The position numbers were made by a program, and so were the translations under genes. A stretch of DNA of 64,000 nucleotides, from the NCBI GenBank assembly GCA_017624235.1, contig JAGANL010000013.1:1-64000 (forward strand), read 5' to 3'. Each line of letters opens with the position of its first letter. The stretch's first letter is position 1. Of this stretch, positions 8,972-16,606 are shown one piece after another. The notes under the pieces are model-generated. The model was not told the DNA's origin. It worked only from the letters and a program-made list of their open reading frames with translations, and did not search any database. This stretch comes from Lachnospiraceae bacterium (lineage in GTDB: Bacteria; Bacillota; Clostridia; Lachnospirales; Lachnospiraceae).

Positions 8972-9264
8972 GTCATTTTCTGCCAGTCCCGTCCACCATC
9001 CGTCCCTTCCGGCCCGGCGGTAGAAATTTCAATCCAACACCCCGACTGGTGTTTTCTAAACGGAGCAGGAAAGATATTGCTGTCCGGCCGGGGCGGCTTC
9101 CACGTGCCTCCATGCACGGGGAAGCCTAAACTCGGCATCCATGCCGAGTTTTCCCTATGCAATGAATGCTCCGTTAAGAAAACGCACAGTCCTGCTGTAA
9201 GTATTGAAATTTCTACCGCCGGGCCGGAAGGGACGGATAGTGGACGGGACTGGCAGAAAACGAC
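8972..9264 (-). repeat. Structured palindromic element, copy 1 (62-bp arms plus related core)
   Basis: Arms 8972-9033 and 9203-9264 are reverse complements at 60 of 62 positions without gaps. The two mismatches (8975/9261 and 8997/9239) are A-C or C-A on the plus strand, therefore G-U pairs if the minus strand is transcribed. The core (9034-9202) holds a second inverted pair (9043-9067 with 9167-9192, ending CGGAGCA/TGCTCCG), a hairpin GGCTTCC/GGAAGCC continued by CGTGC/GCACG, and a hairpin AACTCGGCA/TGCCGAGTT. It starts 14 bases after the cls stop codon. The core recurs at 39688-39851 while the arms do not. No reading frame fits. It could be a 3'-UTR RNA, a noncoding RNA, or a non-autonomous mobile element. 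Confidence 0.85.
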
Positions 9265-9277
9265 TTGCCTTCCTCCT

Positions 9278-10747
9278 CTACAGTACAGGCGACAGGAGGC
9301 GGCAGAACTGCTCCTTCACACGAATCAGGAGAGAACGTCTGTTATACAGATCCTTTGTAATCTGCTTGCAGTACTTCAGGTCGTTTTCAAAAACGGCCGT
9401 CATCTTCTTCGCCTCCTGCTGCCCGTAAATCACCGCGTTGACCTCAAAATTGAGCTGAAAGCTTCTGATATCCATATTGGCCGTGCCATAGCAGAGCACC
9501 TTCTCATCCACAATCAGACCCTTGGCATGGAGAAAACCATTTTGATACGTATAGCATTTGGCTCCGGCCTGCACCAGATCGCCGATATAGGAATAGGTTG
9601 CCCAATATACGAACGGGTGATCCGGCTTGCACGGAATCATGACCCTGACATCAATTCCCGAATATGCCGCAATGATAAGCGCATTTAAAATCGCCTCATC
9701 CGGCACAAAGTACGGGGTCTGGATGTAAATGGACTTCTCTGCCTTGGCAATCAGCCGCAGATAATTATTGTGTATATTCTGCAGACTGGTATCCGGCCCG
9801 CTGTCAATGATCTGTATGATGGTATTCCCGCACGGCTTTTCGGGCAGCACAAAATATTTTTCTTCCCGGAAGAGATTTTCCTTTGCCGTATAATTCCAAT
9901 CCATGATGAAACGCAGTTCCAGGCCCAATACAGCCGTTCCCTCAATCCGAAGATGCGTATCTCTCCAATAGCCGAATTTCGGATCCAGTCCGATGTATTC
10001 CTTACCGATGTTAAAGCCTCCCAAATAGGCCTTTTTGCCATCAATGACTACGATTTTCCGATGGTTTCTGTAATTGATGCGCAGATGCAGACGTCTTAAG
10101 GAAGCCGGAAAAAATTCCGCAGTCTGTATACCGGCCTCACGCAGTTTTTTCCAATAGCTGTGCTTCACGCCCCGGCAGCCCATGGCATCGAACAGGATAC
10201 GCACCTCCACGCCTTCTCTGGCCTTTTCCTCCAATACTGCACGAATACGTTCAAACAGCACATCATTTTTAATAATATAATACTGCATATGAATAAAGTC
10301 CTTGGCTGCTTTCATATCTTCTATCAGCGCATCGAACTTTTCATTCCCGTCCGTAAAAAAATCCACCGCATTATCACCCGTCAGCACGGCTCCGGCGCTT
10401 TCCAGATTATAATAGACCAAATCCGCATAACCTGCCAGCTCCGGTCTTTCCCGGGCAAGCTCCTTCGTGCGGATGCTGTGCTCCTGCTCCCGGATAGCTT
10501 CACTGATCTGATCCTCTGCCTCCTTGGTTCTGAACTTCTTCCTTTTATACATATCCGTTCCGGCAATCAGATAAAAAATAAAACCGACAATCGGCAGAAA
10601 ATACAGAATGAGCAGCCATGCCCAAACGGATTTCGGCTCCTTTCGCTGAAAAAATACAATAATTACGGCAAGCAGCATATTAATCATCAAAAGATGGCGC
10701 ATAACATAGTCCCATACTACCGCAATATTCCGAAACACCTCTTCCAT
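9278..10747 (-). CDS. cls: Cardiolipin synthase (phospholipase D family)
   Basis: 489 residues. Two N-terminal transmembrane helices with the PLDc_N signature (KEPKSVWAWLLILYFLPIVGFIFYL), then two HKD half-sites: HRKIVVIDGKKAYLGGFNIG (about residue 230) and HAKGLIVDEKVLCYGTANMDIRS (about residue 405). It joins two phosphatidylglycerols into cardiolipin at the membrane. A sigma-A promoter lies at 10806-10834. The gene is followed directly by structured element copy 1. Confidence 0.93.
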   Translation of the reverse strand: MEEVFRNIAVVWDYVMRHLLMINMLLAVIIVFFQRKEPKSVWAWLLILYFLPIVGFIFYLIAGTDMYKRKKFRTKEAEDQISEAIREQEHSIRTKELARERPELAGYADLVYYNLESAGAVLTGDNAVDFFTDGNEKFDALIEDMKAAKDFIHMQYYIIKNDVLFERIRAVLEEKAREGVEVRILFDAMGCRGVKHSYWKKLREAGIQTAEFFPASLRRLHLRINYRNHRKIVVIDGKKAYLGGFNIGKEYIGLDPKFGYWRDTHLRIEGTAVLGLELRFIMDWNYTAKENLFREEKYFVLPEKPCGNTIIQIIDSGPDTSLQNIHNNYLRLIAKAEKSIYIQTPYFVPDEAILNALIIAAYSGIDVRVMIPCKPDHPFVYWATYSYIGDLVQAGAKCYTYQNGFLHAKGLIVDEKVLCYGTANMDIRSFQLNFEVNAVIYGQQEAKKMTAVFENDLKYCKQITKDLYNRRSLLIRVKEQFCRLLSPVL

Positions 10748-10805
10748 ACCTGCCTATTTCCTTCCCTTCCCGGCCAGCTCATAAAAACCTTTGTCCCTGC
10801 TTTCT

Positions 10806-10834
10806 AGTATACCCCATTTTCAACCCCTGTTCAA
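10806..10834 (-). promoter_or_regulatory. Sigma-A promoter for cls
   Basis: On the minus strand TTGAAC (10829-10834), a 17-base spacer, then TATACT (10806-10811), about 60 bases before the cls start. Confidence 0.65.
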
Positions 10835-10889
10835 TTATATCCATCTACCTATTTCAATTGCAACAGTCCACCAAAAACTGACTTCTGCC

Positions 10890-10918
10890 TTGCGTTCTCC
10901 CCCAATCTTTGCTACAAT
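10890..10918 (+). promoter_or_regulatory. Sigma-A promoter for the 158-residue membrane protein
   Basis: TTGCGT (10890-10895), 17-base spacer, TACAAT (10913-10918), 33 bases before the GTG start at 10952. Confidence 0.65.
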
Positions 10919-10951
10919 ATTCCATGCTAGATCATATTAGGAGGATAAACC

Positions 10952-11428
10952 GTGAACACATTAACTATTGTATTATTGGTCATTTCTGCTATCCTGCTGA
11001 TTGCAGTAATCGTATTATATTTTCTTGGAAAGAAGGCACAGAAAAAGCAGGCCGAGCAGCAGGCACAGATTGATGCAAACAAACAGACCGTCTCCATGCT
11101 CATTATTGATAAGAAACGAATGAAGCTCAAGGATGCCGGACTGCCGCAGATCGTCGTTGATCAGACCCCGAAGCTGATGAGAGGTTCCAAGCTGCCGATC
11201 GTCAAGGCAAAGGTTGGGCCGCAAATCTTATCCCTTGTCTGTGATGCAAGCATTTTTGACAGCATTCCGGTAAAAAAAGAAGTCAAGGCTGTTGTCAGCG
11301 GCATCTATATTACGGGTGTAAAGGGACTTCATGGCTCCATCAAACCACAGGAGCAGAAAAAGAAAGGCTTCTTCAAGCGTGCACTGGAAAAAGCTCAGGA
11401 GAAGGCCGGAGCAAAGCCGGTAAAATAA
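10952..11428 (+). CDS. Small membrane-anchored protein of unknown function
   Basis: 158 residues from a GTG start preceded by AGGAGG. One N-terminal transmembrane helix (LTIVLLVISAILLIAVIVLYFLG) is followed by a Lys/Gln-rich linker and a compact cytoplasmic domain with conserved-looking blocks (MLIIDKKRMKLKDAGLP, LPIVKAKVGPQILSLVCD, VKAVVSGIYITGVKGL), ending in a Lys-rich amphipathic tail. I do not recognise a named family. Own promoter and own terminator, so it is a single-gene unit between cls and the convergent DUF1934 gene. Confidence 0.8.
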   Translation: MNTLTIVLLVISAILLIAVIVLYFLGKKAQKKQAEQQAQIDANKQTVSMLIIDKKRMKLKDAGLPQIVVDQTPKLMRGSKLPIVKAKVGPQILSLVCDASIFDSIPVKKEVKAVVSGIYITGVKGLHGSIKPQEQKKKGFFKRALEKAQEKAGAKPVK

Positions 11429-11453
11429 GCTTCTTGCAAAATCAGACTTTAAA

Positions 11454-11490
11454 AAACTCTGTCACCGCATTGCCTGACAGAGTTTTTTTG
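11454..11490 (+). terminator. Rho-independent terminator
   Basis: Stem AAACTCTGTC (11454-11463) with GACAGAGTTT (11475-11484), 11-base loop, followed by a T-run. Confidence 0.9.
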
Positions 11491-11564
11491 TTCTTCTATT
11501 TCATATTCATAATTCATGATGAAGCGTTTATTATGAATCGTATATTCTACGGCTTTCAGAAAAT

Positions 11565-12029
11565 CTACGAATCGCTTCCGGCCGACAAAGAGAAACCGCT
11601 TCCAGCCGATTTTGCACGAATATCCATCGTAATCGTACAGTCCGAAATAAATTGATAATTCATCTCCAGAGCATAATCCACCTTGATGACAATTCTTTCA
11701 TCCTGTTCCTTCAGACCGATATGTCTGGTATCGATTCCTACCAGAATATCTCCAAACGGGGTCTTATAGCTGCTCATATTCTTCTTATGCTCTTCAAATA
11801 CCATATGCGTATTCACAGCGCCGCGTTTGGTCAGATTCAGTTCTCTTCCCTTCAGCTTGATAATCGTCTTAACGGGATCCGTTCCTCCTTCTGCGACCTC
11901 GTCGTAGATAATATAATGACTGTCATCCCGCTTATAGTATTCCCCAAAGGTAATCGTTTCAATCTTTTCGCTGTCCATGTCCCCCTCAAACTGTAAACCT
12001 TTGATTGACAATAAGACATCCTTTTCCAT
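11565..12029 (-). CDS. DUF1934 / YwiB-like beta-barrel protein
   Basis: 154 residues with the pattern of the DUF1934 family (calycin-like small barrel): ITFGEYYKRDDSHYIIYDE, TIIKLKGRELNLTKRGAVNTHMVFEEH, TPFGDILVGIDT and the ending VDYALEMNYQFISDCTITMDIR. Function unknown; Bacillus YwiB is the relative known to me. It starts three bases after the murI stop, so the two form a transcription unit. Confidence 0.8.
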   Translation of the reverse strand: MEKDVLLSIKGLQFEGDMDSEKIETITFGEYYKRDDSHYIIYDEVAEGGTDPVKTIIKLKGRELNLTKRGAVNTHMVFEEHKKNMSSYKTPFGDILVGIDTRHIGLKEQDERIVIKVDYALEMNYQFISDCTITMDIRAKSAGSGFSLSAGSDS

Positions 12030-12032
12030 GCT

Positions 12033-12872
12033 TTAGTACTCCTCTATATTTACAATCTTCGCTGTCAGTATTCCGTATTTGATAATCGAATTGGCAAATC
12101 TTTTGAACTTCTCTGCTGCATCACTGACAAAGAACTGATACATGTTATCTCCCAGCTTGGGACTGCTGTCGTTCAAAAGCTCCTCCCGCTGCAACAGCTC
12201 CTTCAGCTCTCTTGCCGTCTCATAGGCAGGATTGACTAGGGTCACCCTGTCTCCCATGATCTTGCCTACGGTCGAGCGAATCAGCGGATAATGGGTACAT
12301 CCCAGAATCAGGGTATCAATATCAATATCAATCAGCTCGCTCAGATAACGTTTGGCAATTTCATCCGTTACCGGATCCTTTAACAGTCCTTCCTCCACCA
12401 GAGGGACGAAAAGCGGACATGCCTTTCCGATGACGCTTACCTGTGGCTTTAACTCCTGTATGTACCGGGAATAAATCTGACTGCCGACCGTTCCCTCCGT
12501 TCCGATGACTCCGACCTTGCCGTTCCTTGTCGCTTCGGCAGCTACCTTCGCACCCGGCTTGACTACTCCAATCATCGGGATATCGGTTTCCTTTTCAATC
12601 TCATCCAGTGCATACGCGCTCGCCGTATTGCATGCTACCACGATGGCCTTCACGTTTTGGGACTGCAGAAAACGGACAATCTGCCTGGAGTACCGGGTAA
12701 TGGTATCCTTTGACTTGCTGCCGTAAGGCACTCTTGCCGTATCTCCAAAATATATGATTTTCTCATCGGGAATCTGACGCATGATTTCTCTTGCTACGGT
12801 CAGACCTCCGACACCGGAATCAAACACACCAATCGGCGCATATTTATCCGGCTTGTTTGTTTTCTTTTCCAT
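12033..12872 (-). CDS. murI: Glutamate racemase
   Basis: 279 residues. Converts L- to D-glutamate for peptidoglycan without a cofactor. Both catalytic cysteines are visible in AIVVACNTASAYALD (about residue 80) and DTLILGCTHYPLIRS (about residue 190), and the N-terminal GVFDSGVGGLTV motif is intact. ATG start preceded by AGGGG. Second in a small minus-strand unit: 75-residue membrane protein, murI, DUF1934. Confidence 0.95.
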   Translation of the reverse strand: MEKKTNKPDKYAPIGVFDSGVGGLTVAREIMRQIPDEKIIYFGDTARVPYGSKSKDTITRYSRQIVRFLQSQNVKAIVVACNTASAYALDEIEKETDIPMIGVVKPGAKVAAEATRNGKVGVIGTEGTVGSQIYSRYIQELKPQVSVIGKACPLFVPLVEEGLLKDPVTDEIAKRYLSELIDIDIDTLILGCTHYPLIRSTVGKIMGDRVTLVNPAYETARELKELLQREELLNDSSPKLGDNMYQFFVSDAAEKFKRFANSIIKYGILTAKIVNIEEY

Positions 12873-12884
12873 GATTACCCCTTG

Positions 12885-13112
12885 TTATCGCATATTCTCC
12901 ACAAATTCCACGAGCCTGCTCTTTACCTCAATCTGCCCCGGCTCTGCCTGCAAAAAACCATAATAGGCTTCCACTGCGCTCTGTTCCTGCTCTGTGCCGT
13001 CCTCCGTAATGACACGAAGAACCTCCTCCGTAAAGGACAGCTCAGGATACATCATACCACACCATGCAAAAAAAGCCATCACCGTTATACCGATTTGCAA
13101 ATATTTTTTCAT
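12885..13112 (-). CDS. Small exported or membrane-anchored protein of unknown function
   Basis: 75 residues, ATG behind an excellent AAGGAGG. N-terminal hydrophobic segment (QIGITVMAFFAWCGMMYPEL) and an acidic helical remainder. No family recognised. It directly precedes murI (12 bases). A perfect 17-base palindrome overlaps its ribosome binding site. Confidence 0.7.
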   Translation of the reverse strand: MKKYLQIGITVMAFFAWCGMMYPELSFTEEVLRVITEDGTEQEQSAVEAYYGFLQAEPGQIEVKSRLVEFVENMR

Positions 13113-13122
13113 CGCCTGCCTC

Positions 13123-13139
13123 CTTACATTTTATGTAAG
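13123..13139. promoter_or_regulatory. Perfect palindrome overlapping a ribosome binding site
   Basis: CTTACAT-TTT-ATGTAAG: two 7-bp arms around three bases. On the minus strand the right arm runs into the AAGGAGG of the 75-residue gene. It may be an operator or an RNA hairpin at the start of the message. Confidence 0.5.
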
Positions 13140-13173
13140 TCATTTCCGCATATGAAAAAATTATGCACCTCTT

Positions 13174-13851
13174 TTATCTTTTTCGGTCATAAATATAATT
13201 GATAATGCTCTTTTCCTGATTATCGATATGAGTCTTAATCGCCTCGCTCGCCGTCTTTTTATCACAGCGGATAATGCTCTGATAAATGATCCGGTGCTCC
13301 TCAATCAGGCTCTGATGCTTGGATTCATCCTTAATATATTCAAACCGATATCGGTACATCTGCTCCGACAGATTGCTGACTAGCTGGGTCAATCTGTCGT
13401 TTCCTGCTGCCGCCACGATAATATCATGCAGCTTCACATCTGCCTGCGTTATGGTCTTGGCATCCTTTGTCACGGTTGCCCGTTCAAATTCCTCGCAGGC
13501 TTCCTTCAAAGCACCCTTCTCATCCTCTGTAATGCGTTCACAGGCCAGTTCCACCGCCAGAGCATCCAGCGCACGACGTACCTCAAGCACATCTCTCAAA
13601 TTTTTCTCCGTAATCTGTGATACCTCCGCCCCTCTTCTGGGTATCATTGTCACCAGACCTTCCAGTTCCAGCATTCGGATGGCTTCCCGGATGGGGGTAC
13701 GACTTACCCCCAGACGGTTTGCGAGATGAATCTCCATCAGTCTTTCACCCGGCTTGAGCTCTCCGGTCAGGATGCCCTGCCTGAGCGTCTTGAACACCAC
13801 ATCCCGAAGCGGCAGATATTCATCCATCTTTACCTGTAAATTATCACTCAT
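13174..13851 (-). CDS. GntR-family regulator, FadR/FCD subfamily
   Basis: About 225 residues from the ATG at 13851 (an in-frame ATG at 13881 sits just past the ispE stop and is possible). N-terminal winged helix (LKPGERLMEIHLANRLGVSRTPIREAIRMLELEGLV) and all-helical FCD ligand domain (ALAVELACERITEDEKG, VKLHDIIVAAAGNDRLTQLVSNL, SLIEEHRIIYQSII with metal-binding type histidines). Ligand unknown. It is co-transcribed behind ispE, whose leader carries a TTTGTATACAAA palindrome of the type bound by FCD regulators, so autoregulation is plausible. Confidence 0.9.
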   Translation of the reverse strand: MSDNLQVKMDEYLPLRDVVFKTLRQGILTGELKPGERLMEIHLANRLGVSRTPIREAIRMLELEGLVTMIPRRGAEVSQITEKNLRDVLEVRRALDALAVELACERITEDEKGALKEACEEFERATVTKDAKTITQADVKLHDIIVAAAGNDRLTQLVSNLSEQMYRYRFEYIKDESKHQSLIEEHRIIYQSIIRCDKKTASEAIKTHIDNQEKSIINYIYDRKR

Positions 13852-13883
13852 ATAAATGATCCTGCTCCTTTCACCGCTCATCC

Positions 13884-14774
13884 TTATTCTTCCGCCAATA
13901 CGACCTGTCCGCAGTCCGCAAATCTCGTTACATAGGTCTGGGCAGACAGCCCGCTTGCCACAATCTGCTTATATGCCTCTCCTGCACTTACTGCATCTGC
14001 AAAGATACCAAATACGGTAGGCCCGCTGCCGCTCATCATAGCCTCCAACGCACCCTCCTGGCGCATCTTATCCTTAATCTTTTCAATGACAGGATGCTTT
14101 TTCACAGTGACAGCCTCCAGCACATTTTCCATCCGTTCCACCACGCCGCTCAGATTCTTTTTCCAGATTGCCTGAATCATCCCGTCAATATCCGGATGGG
14201 ATACGATACCTTCCTCCTGAAGGCTTTCATAAACCTCTTTGGTGGAAACGGAAATATCCGGTCTGGCAATCAGTACATAACAGGCCGGCGCCTTCGGAAG
14301 CGAGGTCAGCATCTCGCCGATTCCCTCTGCCAGAGCAGTCCCGCCCATAATGCAGAACGGCACATCCGCTCCCAGCTTCAGGCCCAGCTCTCTTAAGCGC
14401 TCCTCCGTCAGCTTCAGATTAAACAGACGATTCATGGCAACAAGCGATGCCGCCGCATCCGTGCTGCCTCCTGCCATACCTGCCGCCACCGGAATCTGCT
14501 TTTCCAGACTGACCCGTATACCGCCCGGAAGCTGATATTCCTCCTGCATCAGCCGAATTGCTTTATAAACAAGATTCTGCTCATCCACCGGCAGATCCTT
14601 CTTATTCGTCCGAATCGAAATACCTTCCTCCTCTGTCTTTACGAACCGGAGCGTATCTCCCAATTCCACGTTCTGCATAATCATCCGAACCTCATGATAA
14701 CCGTCCGGTCTTCTGCGCAGTACATCCAACCCCAAATTGATCTTCCCCATTGCTTTTATTTTTATCTCATTCAT
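13884..14774 (-). CDS. ispE: 4-diphosphocytidyl-2-C-methyl-D-erythritol kinase
   Basis: 296 residues from the ATG at 14774 (GGGAGGG upstream; the in-frame ATG at 14816 has no ribosome site). GHMP kinase of the MEP isoprenoid pathway: AMGKINLGLDVLRRRPDGYHEV at the start, ATP-binding glycine-rich IPVAAGMAGGSTDAAA around residue 95, and GSGPTVFGIFAD near residue 260. First gene of a unit with the GntR regulator, from a sigma-A promoter at 14841-14869. Confidence 0.94.
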   Translation of the reverse strand: MNEIKIKAMGKINLGLDVLRRRPDGYHEVRMIMQNVELGDTLRFVKTEEEGISIRTNKKDLPVDEQNLVYKAIRLMQEEYQLPGGIRVSLEKQIPVAAGMAGGSTDAAASLVAMNRLFNLKLTEERLRELGLKLGADVPFCIMGGTALAEGIGEMLTSLPKAPACYVLIARPDISVSTKEVYESLQEEGIVSHPDIDGMIQAIWKKNLSGVVERMENVLEAVTVKKHPVIEKIKDKMRQEGALEAMMSGSGPTVFGIFADAVSAGEAYKQIVASGLSAQTYVTRFADCGQVVLAEE

Positions 14775-14816
14775 GATTGTCCCTCCCGCTTCATGGCTTT
14801 GTACTTTCTTCTGCAT

Positions 14817-14828
14817 TTTGTATACAAA
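14817..14828. promoter_or_regulatory. TTTGTATACAAA palindrome, candidate GntR operator
   Basis: Perfect 12-base palindrome between the ispE promoter and start codon. A second, wider inverted pair (ATTGTAT at 14831-14837 and ATACAAT at 14845-14851) overlaps the -10 box. Both positions would let the co-encoded FCD regulator repress its own operon. Confidence 0.5.
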
Positions 14829-14840
14829 GGATTGTATTAA

Positions 14841-14869
14841 ATTATATACAATTTCTTATGAAAAATCAA
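14841..14869 (-). promoter_or_regulatory. Sigma-A promoter for ispE-gntR
   Basis: On the minus strand TTGATT (14864-14869), 17 bases, TATAAT (14841-14846). Confidence 0.8.
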
Positions 14870-14878
14870 TGGAATTGC

Positions 14879-14906
14879 TAAATTCGCGAACCTGTACTGC
14901 CGATAT
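14879..14906 (+). promoter_or_regulatory. Sigma-D (sigma-28) flagellar-type promoter
   Basis: TAAA (14879-14882), 16 bases, GCCGATAT (14899-14906). The -10 block is identical to the sigma-28 consensus. It drives the 202-residue gene starting at 14965. Confidence 0.75.
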
Positions 14907-14964
14907 ATGTAATGAAGCCAATTACTATTTTTTTCTTTATTTTTGTTACCAAGGAGGGTTAACC

Positions 14965-15573
14965 ATGAGTGTAAACGGAGTTACCGATGCTTTAACTGCT
15001 ACCTATACTGCCACAGGCAATACAACCGTGAAAAAGACGGCAGAGTCACAGTCAGCATCCGAAACCACAACAAACGAAGGTGTCGTATACGAGCAGTCCG
15101 AAGCCTCAAAGACACAGAAATATAAACCGAATGCCGAGCTGGTTGCCAAACTCAAGGCTGACGCAGAGGCACGTACCGCACAGTTCAGGACTCTGGTAGA
15201 GCAGATGATGTCCAAACAGGGTGTCACCATCGGAAAAGCCGATGATATCTGGTCCTTCTTAGCAGGTGGAAACTTTACCGTAAGCCCTGAGGTAAAAGCA
15301 CAGGCACAGGCAGATATCGCCGAGGACGGCTACTGGGGTGTGGAACAGACCTCCGACCGTATTTTAGATTTTGCCAAGGCTCTGACCGGCGGCGATCCCG
15401 ACAAGATTGAAGAAATGCGTGCTGCTTTTGAAAAGGGCTTTAAGCAGGCTACCGGAACATGGGGCAGAGAGCTTCCGGAAATTTCCCAGAAGACCTATCA
15501 GGCCGTTATGGACAAATTCGATGCCTGGGCAGAGGAAGCAAACGGCAAGACCACTGTGATAGAAGAGCAGTAA
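14965..15573 (+). CDS. Putative motility-associated cytoplasmic protein
   Basis: 202 residues from the ATG at 14965 (AAGGAGGG upstream). No signal peptide or membrane segment. A low-complexity Thr/Ser/Ala N-terminal 60 residues is followed by a helical domain with the block YWGVEQTSDRILDFAKALTG and a C-terminal EMRAAFEKGFKQATGTWG. This resembles DUF5610-type proteins found with flagellar genes, but only by eye. The sigma-D promoter upstream supports a role linked to motility. Single-gene unit with terminator. Confidence 0.75.
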   Translation: MSVNGVTDALTATYTATGNTTVKKTAESQSASETTTNEGVVYEQSEASKTQKYKPNAELVAKLKADAEARTAQFRTLVEQMMSKQGVTIGKADDIWSFLAGGNFTVSPEVKAQAQADIAEDGYWGVEQTSDRILDFAKALTGGDPDKIEEMRAAFEKGFKQATGTWGRELPEISQKTYQAVMDKFDAWAEEANGKTTVIEEQ

Positions 15574-15620
15574 GGATTCTCCTGCCAAATCAAAATTTCA
15601 TAATGAGACGGTATACAGAC

Positions 15621-15661
15621 CGGACAGGAGTGCATAAAGCAGCTTCCTGTCCGATTTTTTT
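15621..15661 (+). terminator. Rho-independent terminator
   Basis: Stem CGGACAGGA / TCCTGTCCG with 15-base loop, followed by ATTTTTTT. Confidence 0.9.
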
Positions 15662-15720
15662 GCGATTTTTCCTGTTTCCGTGCTTTATATTGACACAAAT
15701 ATATGTCATAACGCATTGAA

Positions 15721-15749
15721 TTGACATTTTATTCTGCTTGTTTTAATAT
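15721..15749 (+). promoter_or_regulatory. Sigma-A promoter, consensus
   Basis: TTGACA (15721-15726), 17 bases, TAATAT (15744-15749), 37 bases before the start of the cytidylate-kinase-like gene. Confidence 0.85.
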
Positions 15750-15785
15750 AAAATTCATACATTTATTCAAGGAGGCTGTATTATT

Positions 15786-16412
15786 ATGGAAAAATTTGTT
15801 GTGGCTATTACCAGAACCTGCGGCAGCGGCGCAACCAGCATCAGCAAAATGCTGGCAGACGATCTGGGCATCGACATGTATGACCGCAAGCTTTTGCAGC
15901 TCGCATCCGATGAAAGCGGTATCAACGAAGCACTTTTTGCAAAGGCCGATGAACATGTCAAAAATTCCCTGCTCTACCGGGTATCCAAAAAAGTATATAA
16001 CGGAGAACTGATTCCACCGGAAAGCGATGATTTTACCTCCAATGATAATCTGTTTGCTTATCAGGCCAAAGTATTGAAGGAGCTGGCAGAACGTGAATCC
16101 TATATCTGCATCGGACGCGGCGCCGACTATATTCTGCGCGATAATCCGAATTGTCTGAAAGTCTTTATCTATGCACCACTGGAGAAATGTATCGATAAGG
16201 AAATGTCCAGACTGGGCATCAACCGCAGAGAGGCAGAGAAGCATATTCTGTCCACGGACAAATACAGACGGGAATATTATAAATATCATACAGGCCGTGA
16301 GTGGGAAAATCCATACAACTATGATTTGTGCCTGAATACAGGGAATCTTACCTACGCACAGTGCGTAGAATACATCAAAGCCTATTTACGGCTGAAAGGA
16401 TGTATATTATAG
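15786..16412 (+). CDS. Cytidylate kinase-like P-loop protein
   Basis: 208 residues, cytidylate kinase-like family 2. N-terminal nucleotide-binding motif TRTCGSGATSISKMLADDLG (an atypical P-loop of this family), YDRKLLQLASDESG, and the CIGRGADYILRD block around residue 110. Substrate is not known for the family; true CMP kinase (Cmk) differs in sequence. ATG behind AAGGAGG. Own consensus promoter. Confidence 0.85.
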   Translation: MEKFVVAITRTCGSGATSISKMLADDLGIDMYDRKLLQLASDESGINEALFAKADEHVKNSLLYRVSKKVYNGELIPPESDDFTSNDNLFAYQAKVLKELAERESYICIGRGADYILRDNPNCLKVFIYAPLEKCIDKEMSRLGINRREAEKHILSTDKYRREYYKYHTGREWENPYNYDLCLNTGNLTYAQCVEYIKAYLRLKGCIL

Positions 16413-16484
16413 TGTCTGTTTCGTGCGTTTTATCTGACTTTTTTGTTTTAGAGCACAATTATTTATTATTTTTCAATCTTTCTA

Positions 16485-16513
16485 TTGATTTTTCAAAATT
16501 CTTTCATTATAAT
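16485..16513 (+). promoter_or_regulatory. Sigma-A promoter upstream of the liv operon
   Basis: TTGATT (16485-16490), 17 bases, TATAAT (16508-16513). A terminator lies about 20-50 bases downstream, before livJ. Confidence 0.75.
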
Positions 16514-16533
16514 ACGACTCAATAACAGAAACG

Positions 16534-16570
16534 AAGGAGTTTCACCCAGACGGTGAAGCTCCTTTTTATT
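16534..16570 (+). terminator. Terminator between promoter and livJ (possible attenuator)
   Basis: Stem AAGGAGTTTCACC / GGTGAAGCTCCTT with 5-base loop, then TTTTTATTT. It sits between the promoter at 16485-16513 and the livJ start at 16607, so transcripts from that promoter must read through it. Confidence 0.8.
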
Positions 16571-16606
16571 TGTTAGGAGTCCAGACTCAAAAAGGAGGAG
16601 AATATT

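Noticed and set aside
8972..9264. Insertion sequence or MITE with 62-bp terminal repeats
   Set aside because: The second copy has arms of different sequence, no transposase frame is present, and no target duplication could be found.
9077..9688. Plus-strand reading frame of about 200 codons across element copy 1 and cls
   Set aside because: It runs antisense to cls and through the palindrome, with no ribosome site and no protein-like pattern.
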